From Arthrobacter sp. HY1533 (lineage in GTDB: Bacteria > Actinomycetota > Actinomycetes > Actinomycetales > Micrococcaceae): a stretch of 64,000 nt of DNA. The stretch spans positions 124,001-188,000 of the forward strand of contig NZ_JANKZF010000008.1 in assembly GCF_027568515.1 (NCBI RefSeq), written 5' to 3'. This document shows, piece by piece, positions 58,093 to 64,000 of the stretch. A program made the position numbers and the translations under genes. Every line of letters starts with the position of its first letter. Within the stretch, counting starts at the first letter, position 1. The notes beneath the pieces are model-generated. The model was not told where the DNA came from and searched no databases. It was given only the letters and a program-made list of their open reading frames with translations.

Positions 58093-59445
58093 TCAGTGCA
58101 GGGCCGCGCCCTTGGTTTCCGGGGCGGCCAAGGCCATCCAGATGACGGCCAGCAGCACGAGCCCACCCGTCAGGGCAAACGTCAGGGGCAGCCCCAGCAC
58201 GGGCCACAGCAGCGAGCCGAAGATGAGCGGCACAAGGCCTGCGCCCACGCGGGAAATGGTCGAGGCCCAGCCGAAGCCCGTGGCCCGCAGCTCGGTGGGG
58301 TACAGCTCGGAAACATAGGTGTACAGAACGGGGATGGCCACTTGGATGACAAAGCCAAACACCAGCAGCCACACTTGGGCGGCCGCCGGGGCGTCCAGCA
58401 CCAGCGCAAAGATGACCAGCGACAACGCCGCGAGGGGGCCCGTGATGCCCAGGATCCACTTGCGGCCCAGCCGCTCCACGAGCAGCGCGGCGGCGATGAC
58501 GCCCACCAGCCCGATCCCGGTCATGGAAGCCGTGGCCATGAACGCCTTGTTTTCCGCGTAGCCCGTGGCCACCAGGATGGACGGCATCCACGTGAGCGCC
58601 CCGTAGTAGACCAGCAGGATGGTCAAGAACAGGGACCACGCGACGCCGGTGATCCGCCAGTTGAAACGCCACAGCCCGGCCAGCTGGTCCGTGACCTTGC
58701 CCAGCGAGAGCTTGGGGGCGTCAGCCGCATCCGGCAGCGTCCACGCGCCCACGGTGGCACCCGTGCGCTTGATCAGGGATTCAATGACGGCCTTCGCCTC
58801 GGCCGGCCGCCCCGCCCGCACCAGGTACAGCGGCGATTCCGGCACGCCCACTCGCACCCAGAACACCAGGAGCGCCGGCAGCACCATGACGAGCATGAGG
58901 TAGCGCCAGTTCCCAAAGGAGGCCATGAGCACTGCTGAGACCACCCCGCACAGCGTGGCGCCAATGGGCCACCACGCGTCCATGGCGGTGAGCACGCGGC
59001 CGCGGTGCTTGCGCGGGGTGAACTCGCCCACCAGGGCATAGTCCACCGGGATGCAGCCGCCCAGGCCAAAGCCGGCCATGAAGCGGAACACGCAAAACAG
59101 CACAATCTCGTTGGAGAACGCGCCCAGGACGGTGAACACGGAGAAGATCAGCAGCGTGAGCGTGAACGCCTTCTTCCGCCCGATGATGTCCGCGATGGAC
59201 CCCCAGGCGAACGCACCCACGGCCATGCCGATCAAGTTTGCGGTGCCGATCCATGCGGCCTGCCCGGGCGTGAGTCCCCATTCCTTGGACAGCAGCGGGA
59301 TCAGGAAGCCGTTGAGCGTCACGTCCCAGGCGTCGAACATGAAGCCCAGGCCGCCGATCAAGAAGATGCTGCCCTGCACCCGCCAGCGCCAGGGCAGTTC
59401 CTGGACCACGCGGTCGCCGGTCAAAATTGCGGTGGGGGTGCTCAT
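58093..59445 (-). CDS. MFS transporter (sugar porter-like)
   Basis: This 450-residue protein has 12 predicted helices. The family markers are GSIADIIGRKKAF (loop 2-3), FTPRKHRGRVLTAMDAWWPIGATL, VPESPLYLVRAGRPAEA and ELYPTELRATGFG, typical of sugar and acid symporters. It is the last gene of a unit with nagZ, murQ and a serine hydrolase. A role in uptake of cell-wall-derived sugars such as MurNAc is therefore inferred. The ATG at 59445 is 13 bases after the previous stop. Confidence 0.9.
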   Translation of the reverse strand: MSTPTAILTGDRVVQELPWRWRVQGSIFLIGGLGFMFDAWDVTLNGFLIPLLSKEWGLTPGQAAWIGTANLIGMAVGAFAWGSIADIIGRKKAFTLTLLIFSVFTVLGAFSNEIVLFCVFRFMAGFGLGGCIPVDYALVGEFTPRKHRGRVLTAMDAWWPIGATLCGVVSAVLMASFGNWRYLMLVMVLPALLVFWVRVGVPESPLYLVRAGRPAEAKAVIESLIKRTGATVGAWTLPDAADAPKLSLGKVTDQLAGLWRFNWRITGVAWSLFLTILLVYYGALTWMPSILVATGYAENKAFMATASMTGIGLVGVIAAALLVERLGRKWILGITGPLAALSLVIFALVLDAPAAAQVWLLVFGFVIQVAIPVLYTYVSELYPTELRATGFGWASTISRVGAGLVPLIFGSLLWPVLGLPLTFALTGGLVLLAVIWMALAAPETKGAALH

Positions 59446-59458
59446 GCTGCCTTTCGAT

Positions 59459-60553
59459 TCACTTGGCAAAAGAATAGACGACGTCGGACACGGCCTTGCG
59501 CAGTGCCGTCGCGTCATCCCCGTCCCGGCTGGGGCTCACCCGGTTGGCCAGCAGCGAGACCACCACGCCGCGGGACCGGTCCACCAGCAGGGAGGTTCCG
59601 GTGAAGCCGCCGTGCCCGCGTGCCTCGGTGCCTTCGGTGCCCATCCACGGCTGCTGGTTGATGCGCAGCCCCAGCCCGTGTCCAAATCCGGGGTCTGCCG
59701 GGTTGAAGTTTGCCCCCAGAACTTCGGGGAGCTGGCTGCGCCACATCTCCGCGGCCAGCGCGGGGGTGAGGATGCCGGGCAGCCCGTCCAGCAGTGCCAT
59801 GCCGAAGACGCGCAGACCGTCGGCCGTGGCAAACATGCCGGCGTTGCCGCTGAGTCCGCCCAGGGACCACGCGGCCTCGTCGTGCACGATCCCGCGCACC
59901 AGGCCGCGCCCCAGCCCCGGCTGGAACTCCGTGGGGGCGGAGTGTTCAATGCGCGGCGTGCCCGTGATGCCGTCGGTGGGCAGCTGGTAGAGCAGGCGTT
60001 CCTTGACCAGCTGACCCCACGGCGTCTTGGTGGCATGCTCGGCCAGCGCCATGATGGTGTTGAACCCCGCGCAGGAGTACTCGAAGCGGGTGCCTGGCGC
60101 GGCTTCCAACTCTGTGGCCAGCAGCTCCGCCACGAGGGCCCGGCGCCGGAAGCCGCGTCCCTCCGACAATGCGGCGTGCCAGCCACGCCATTCGGACGGC
60201 AGCCCGGAGGTGTGGGTCAGCAAATGCCGCAGCGTGACCTTCGCCTTGTCGCCGGACGCGTAGGCCGGCAGCCGCCTGCCAATGGGGGAGTCCAGCTCCA
60301 GCACGCCGCTGTCCACCAGGAGCAGTGCGGTGACAGTGGTGAACAGCTTGGTCACGGAGGCCAGGTCGAAGTACGTCCCTTGCCCGGCGCGTCCCGCCGT
60401 GAGGACGGGGAATTCCCGCCTGCCCGCCCCGGGCCCGCCCAGCACCACGGCGCAGCTCACCGCGGGTGCCACGCCGTCCTTGACTGCCGCGTCCAGCAGG
60501 GCCTGCAGCTTGCGTCGCCCGTCTGTTGCGGGGAAGTGGTGCGGTGCGTTCAT
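59459..60553 (-). CDS. Serine hydrolase, beta-lactamase/penicillin-binding-protein class C-like
   Basis: This 364-residue protein has the SxxK motif in FDLASVTKLFTT, YSCAGFN for the Y-x-N element, and RHLLTHTSGLPS. The third box is HGGFTG. There is no signal peptide, so it is likely cytoplasmic. Given its partners NagZ and MurQ, it may cleave muropeptide stems or amide-linked MurNAc. This combination is a known arrangement in Gram-positive muropeptide recycling (NagZ-amidase pairs). The start ATG at 60553 lies 34 bases from the murQ stop. Confidence 0.9.
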   Translation of the reverse strand: MNAPHHFPATDGRRKLQALLDAAVKDGVAPAVSCAVVLGGPGAGRREFPVLTAGRAGQGTYFDLASVTKLFTTVTALLLVDSGVLELDSPIGRRLPAYASGDKAKVTLRHLLTHTSGLPSEWRGWHAALSEGRGFRRRALVAELLATELEAAPGTRFEYSCAGFNTIMALAEHATKTPWGQLVKERLLYQLPTDGITGTPRIEHSAPTEFQPGLGRGLVRGIVHDEAAWSLGGLSGNAGMFATADGLRVFGMALLDGLPGILTPALAAEMWRSQLPEVLGANFNPADPGFGHGLGLRINQQPWMGTEGTEARGHGGFTGTSLLVDRSRGVVVSLLANRVSPSRDGDDATALRKAVSDVVYSFAK

Positions 60554-60587
60554 GGGTGGGTCCCGCCGTCGTGCGTGGATGGGTCGG

Positions 60588-61535
60588 TTACGAGGTGGCG
60601 CCGGCGTCGATGGCTGCCGGCAGGAAACCGCCGTTCTCGGTGAGGAGTTCGGCGGCACGTTCGGTGGGCAGGCCAGTGAGGATGGCCAGGATTGCGGTCT
60701 TGACGTGGCCGTCGGCCGCCGTGAGTGCCGCGGTGGCGGTGGCTGCGTCGCAGCCCGTGACGCCCATGAGGGTGCGGGTGCTGCGGGCGTGCAGCTTGGC
60801 GTTGGTGGCGCGCAGGTCCACCATGACGTTCTTGTACGTCTTGCCCAGGCGGACCATGGTGATGGTGCTGATCATGTTCAGCACCAGCTTCTGGCAGGTG
60901 CCGGACTTCAGCCGCGTTGAGCCGGTCAAGAATTCCGGGCCCACCTCAATTTCCAGGGCGGCATCGGCGGCGGCACCCAGCGGCGAGCCGTTGTTGCAGG
61001 CAAATCCCACTGTGTAGGCGCCGGCGGCCCGGGCGGCATTCACGGCGGCAATCACGTAGGGGGTGCGGCCGGATGCGGCAATGCCCACCACGGAGTCATC
61101 GGGGCCAATGGTCAGCGCGGCCATGTCGGCGGCGCCGGCTTCCTCGCTGTCCTCGGCGTTTTCCACGGCCTGGTCCACGGCTGCCTGGCCGCCGGCAATG
61201 ACGCCCACCACCAGGGACGGGTCGGTGCCGAAAGTGGGCGGGCATTCGCTGGCATCCAGGATGCCCATGCGGCCCGGCGTGCCGGCGCCGACGTAGATGA
61301 GGCGCCCACCGCGCAGCATGCGGGCGGCAATCTCATCGATGACAGCGGCAATGGTGTGCTGTTCGCGGGCGATGGCCGCCGGGACCAGGGCGTCCTCGCG
61401 GTTCATGCCGGCCACGAGCTCGGCCGTGGACAGGGCGGCCAGGTCGGGGTAATTCGGGTTGGACGCCTCGGTGACAAGGGTGCCGATCTGGTTCCGGACG
61501 GCGTCAATGGTGGAGGGAGTTTCGGGGGTGCTCAA
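60588..61535 (-). CDS. murQ: N-acetylmuramic acid 6-phosphate etherase
   Basis: This 315-residue SIS-domain enzyme removes D-lactate from MurNAc-6-phosphate to give GlcNAc-6-phosphate. Strong motifs are YVGAGTPGRMGILDASECPPTFG, IAGGQAAVDQAVENAEDS and VVGIAASGRTPYVIAAV, then TGSTRLKSGTCQKLVLNMISTITMVRLGK. It starts with TTG at 61535 behind AAGGA. It lies 38 bases after nagZ. Confidence 0.95.
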   Translation of the reverse strand: MSTPETPSTIDAVRNQIGTLVTEASNPNYPDLAALSTAELVAGMNREDALVPAAIAREQHTIAAVIDEIAARMLRGGRLIYVGAGTPGRMGILDASECPPTFGTDPSLVVGVIAGGQAAVDQAVENAEDSEEAGAADMAALTIGPDDSVVGIAASGRTPYVIAAVNAARAAGAYTVGFACNNGSPLGAAADAALEIEVGPEFLTGSTRLKSGTCQKLVLNMISTITMVRLGKTYKNVMVDLRATNAKLHARSTRTLMGVTGCDAATATAALTAADGHVKTAILAILTGLPTERAAELLTENGGFLPAAIDAGATS

Positions 61536-61573
61536 TGGATTCCTTCTTGCAACTGGGGGAGGGAGCGGGCAGG

Positions 61574-63130
61574 CTAGGCGGTTTCGAGCAGGCTGACCAC
61601 GGCCTCGGCGGTGACGCGGCTGAAGCCGTGGCAGTGGATGGCCGGGAACGTGGTGGGTGCGTCGGGGGCCAGGCCGGCGTTGATGCACACGGCTGCAGGG
61701 GCGGTGGCAAAGGCAAGTTCCAGGGTTTCCTGCTGCTCCGCGGACGCCAGGGAATCGACAAGGACCAGCACGGCGCCTTGCGACTGCATGAGTGCCACCT
61801 CCAGCTCGGCGCCGGACAGCTCAGCGGCCAGCAGCTCCGTCACGGCGTAGTTGCCCAGCGCGGTGGCCACGAAGTTGTCCGTGGGGCCGGCCGCCATGTT
61901 GTGCCCCGTGCGGGCATCGACCAGGGTGACGACCCCGGAACCGGCCAGCACGGGGCCGGTGCCCAGTGAATCGACGCGGCAGGCGCGGGCAGCGACGGAA
62001 ACCCATTCGACGCCGTCGTCCGCGGTGGCCGAAACGTCCCCGGCCGACCACAGCGCCAGGGCCTGGACGCGGGCGGCGGCGCGGCGCAGCAGCTCCACGG
62101 GCAGGCGGCCCGCAAGCACCGCGGCGTGGAGTGCGTCGTAGACTTCCACGTAGCAGGACTCGTCATCGCGGCCGGTGGTGTAGGCGTTCAGCGGGTTGCC
62201 CACGCACAGCAGGTCGTTGCCGGCGAGCAGGGCCAGCACGCCGCCCTCGCCGGGGCCAACCGTGGCGCGCACGGCAGCCATGTCCAGCGCGTCGGTGATG
62301 AGCACGCCCTCAAAGCCCATGCCGCGCAGCAGGGCCGCGGCGGCCGGGTTCAGCGTGGCGGGGGCCTCGCCCAGCTCGGGGATGATGATGTGCGCGCTCA
62401 TCATGGACGCGACGCCGGCCTCCACGGCGGCCTGGAACGGCGGCAGGTGGAATTCGGCCATCTCGGCCAGGCTCAGGTCCACGCGGGCGGTGTCCATGTG
62501 CGAGTCCGCCACGGTGTCACCGTGCCCCGGGAAGTGCTTGGCGCAGGCTGCCACGCGCAGCTCCTGGATGCCCTTGACGGCCGCTGCGGTGTGCACGTTC
62601 ACCAGCTCCGTGTCGGCGCCGAACGCGCGCACGCCGATCACCGGGTTGAGCGGGTTCGTGTTGACGTCGGCCACGGGCGCAATGGTCAGGTTGATGCCGG
62701 CGTCGCGGCACAGCCGGCCAATGGCGCGCCCTGCCGCCTCAGTGGTGGCCGGCTCGTTGAGGGCGCCCAGCACGGCGGCGCCGGGGATCGTGGATCCGTC
62801 GCGGGCCTGCAGGCGGGTCACATTGCCGCCCTCCTCGTCCACGCCGATCACGGCGGCCGGGTTGGCCCCGCGGATCTCGGCGGACAGCGCGGCCACCTGG
62901 CCGGGCGCATCGGGGTCAATGTTGTGGCCAAAGTAGACCACGCCGGCCAGCCCCTCGCGGAGGGCGCCTTCCAACCACTTTGGCACGGTTGTGCCAACAA
63001 ATCCCGGGAGGATCACGGAGTTGATCAGGCGCGGCAGGTCCGCGGGAATTTCCGGGGACACGGAGGCGGCTTCTTCGGCCTGCGCGGTCGCGGCGGGGGA
63101 CGGGGCGTGGTGCAAATCACTGGAGGTCAT
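61574..63130 (-). CDS. nagZ: Beta-N-acetylhexosaminidase (GH3, NagZ-type)
   Basis: This 518-residue GH3 enzyme has GVDEEGGNVTRLQ, then CAKHFPGHGDTVADSHMDT with the His of the catalytic Asp-His dyad typical of NagZ, and the nucleophile Asp in GVLITDALDMAAV. It splits GlcNAc from MurNAc in wall fragments. The N-terminal 30 residues are Ala-rich, with no signal peptide. A C-terminal extension beyond the barrel (residues 380-518) resembles the second GH3 domain. It is the first gene of the cell-wall-recycling operon; AGGA precedes the ATG. Confidence 0.94.
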   Translation of the reverse strand: MTSSDLHHAPSPAATAQAEEAASVSPEIPADLPRLINSVILPGFVGTTVPKWLEGALREGLAGVVYFGHNIDPDAPGQVAALSAEIRGANPAAVIGVDEEGGNVTRLQARDGSTIPGAAVLGALNEPATTEAAGRAIGRLCRDAGINLTIAPVADVNTNPLNPVIGVRAFGADTELVNVHTAAAVKGIQELRVAACAKHFPGHGDTVADSHMDTARVDLSLAEMAEFHLPPFQAAVEAGVASMMSAHIIIPELGEAPATLNPAAAALLRGMGFEGVLITDALDMAAVRATVGPGEGGVLALLAGNDLLCVGNPLNAYTTGRDDESCYVEVYDALHAAVLAGRLPVELLRRAAARVQALALWSAGDVSATADDGVEWVSVAARACRVDSLGTGPVLAGSGVVTLVDARTGHNMAAGPTDNFVATALGNYAVTELLAAELSGAELEVALMQSQGAVLVLVDSLASAEQQETLELAFATAPAAVCINAGLAPDAPTTFPAIHCHGFSRVTAEAVVSLLETA

Positions 63131-63207
63131 GATGGAAATCCTACCGGCGCGTAGTGGCCTAAACTTTATGTGTCGCCATCATCAAGCCACCCTTACGGAG
63201 ATTTTCT

Positions 63208-64000
63208 GTGACCAGCGTTCCTCTCAACCGTGTTCCCATCCGCCGGGCATTGATCTCGGTCTACGACAAGACTGGTTTGGAGGAGCTCGCCGCCGGCCTG
63301 CACGCCGCCGGTGTTGCCATTGTTTCCACCGGCTCCACGGCATCGAGGATCGCTGCTGCAGGCGTGCCCGTCACCGAGGTGTCCGAGGTGACTGGCTTCC
63401 AGGAATGCCTGGACGGCCGCGTCAAGACCCTGCACCCGCTGATCCACGCCGGCATTCTGGCTGACCGCCGCCTGCCAGACCACGTCCAGCAGCTGGCCGA
63501 CATGAACATTGAGCCCTTCGACCTGGTCGTGGTGAACCTGTACCCGTTCGTCGACACCGTCAACTCCGGCGCCGGCCAGGACGCCGTCGTCGAGCAGATC
63601 GACATTGGCGGCCCGTCCATGGTCCGCGCCGCCGCCAAGAACCACCCCTCGGTGGCCGTTGTGGTTGACCCGGCCCGCTACGGCTCCGTCATTGCCGCAG
63701 CAGCCGAAGGCGGCTTCACGCTCGCCGCCCGCCAGCGCCTGGCCGCCGCCGCCTTCGCACACACCGCCGCCTACGACAACGCCGTGGCAGCTTGGACCTC
63801 CGCCCAGTTCCTGGACGAGGACGGCGACGGCATCATTGACTGGCCCGCCTACGCCGGCTTCTCGCTGGAACGCTCCGAGGTGCTGCGCTACGGCGAAAAC
63901 CCGCACCAGCAGGCAGCCCTGTACGTGGACAAGGGTGCACCCTCGGGCATCGCCCAGGCCGACCAGCTGCACGGCAAGGCCATGAGCTACAACAACTTCG
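63208..64000 (+). CDS. purH: Bifunctional AICAR formyltransferase/IMP cyclohydrolase, 3' truncated by window
   Basis: The first 264 codons of purH are present. The N-terminal MGS-like IMP cyclohydrolase domain is seen in [55 protein letters not shown] and NLYPFVDTV, followed by the [10 protein letters not shown] start of the formyltransferase domain. It performs the last two steps of IMP synthesis. The start is GTG at 63208 behind ACGGAG. It is divergent from nagZ. Confidence 0.97.
   Translation, partial: MTSVPLNRVPIRRALISVYDKTGLEELAAGLHAAGVAIVSTGSTASRIAAAGVPVTEVSEVTGFQECLDGRVKTLHPLIHAGILADRRLPDHVQQLADMNIEPFDLVVVNLYPFVDTVNSGAGQDAVVEQIDIGGPSMVRAAAKNHPSVAVVVDPARYGSVIAAAAEGGFTLAARQRLAAAAFAHTAAYDNAVAAWTSAQFLDEDGDGIIDWPAYAGFSLERSEVLRYGENPHQQAALYVDKGAPSGIAQADQLHGKAMSYNNF

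Noticed and set aside
1-64000. tRNA, rRNA, insertion sequences, integrases or phage genes
   Set aside because: I looked for tRNA cloverleaf ends, transposase motifs and phage structural proteins and saw none that could be supported.

Overview
The window is GC-rich chromosomal DNA with dense, short-spaced genes, many GTG or TTG starts and actinobacterial families (DUF6350-purN, VKOR-DsbA pairs, ROK repressors, a csp gene with a long leader). The recurring GGTCGAGCCTGTCGAGACC-type interspersed repeat and the overall gene content fit Arthrobacter or a close relative in the Micrococcaceae. This placement is inference; no rRNA or tRNA gene is present.

Region 1 (1-27 kb) is a large carbohydrate-use region. 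A CUT2-type sugar ABC transporter (binding protein end, two permeases, double ATPase) is interleaved with an enolase-superfamily sugar-acid dehydratase, a DUF718 mutarotase and a GH29 alpha-L-fucosidase. A ROK repressor then divides this from a CUT1-type ABC transporter, a second GH29 fucosidase, a ROK sugar kinase, a Cys-type sulfatase, an M81 metallopeptidase and CutC. Next come an AraC regulator, a phytanoyl-CoA dioxygenase-like enzyme, a beta-propeller protein, a DUF6308-like protein, a SulP anion transporter and, on the minus strand, a Tat-exported GH95 fucosidase with two inserted F5/8-type C domains. Together this looks like a locus for fucosylated, possibly sulfated, glycans.

Region 2 (27.3-33.8 kb) starts with the C-terminal remnant of a second GH95 gene. 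It continues into a visibly less GC-rich islet on the minus strand: a NUDIX hydrolase, a PLD-DEAD helicase-DUF3427 protein and a DUF4839-like membrane protein, which is a plausible defence operon. It ends with a winged-helix/lysine-alanine/X25 fusion protein, an orphan beta-class DNA methyltransferase and an array of nine 30-bp repeats.

Region 3 (33.8-51.8 kb) holds three similar small membrane proteins, an acetyl-CoA hydrolase/CoA-transferase, a DsbA-VKOR pair, a 1.8-kilo-residue DUF4011 helicase-nuclease, a thioredoxin-reductase-like enzyme divergent from an XRE-cupin regulator, and small metabolic genes. An AidB-like acyl-CoA dehydrogenase and a DsbA-CcdA thiol-redox cluster follow.

Region 4 (51.7-64 kb) contains cspA with a structured leader, DUF6350, purN, a DedA protein, a WXG100-like large protein overlapping a lipoprotein gene, and a four-gene cell-wall-recycling operon (nagZ, murQ, serine hydrolase, MFS). 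It ends with purH, cut by the window edge.
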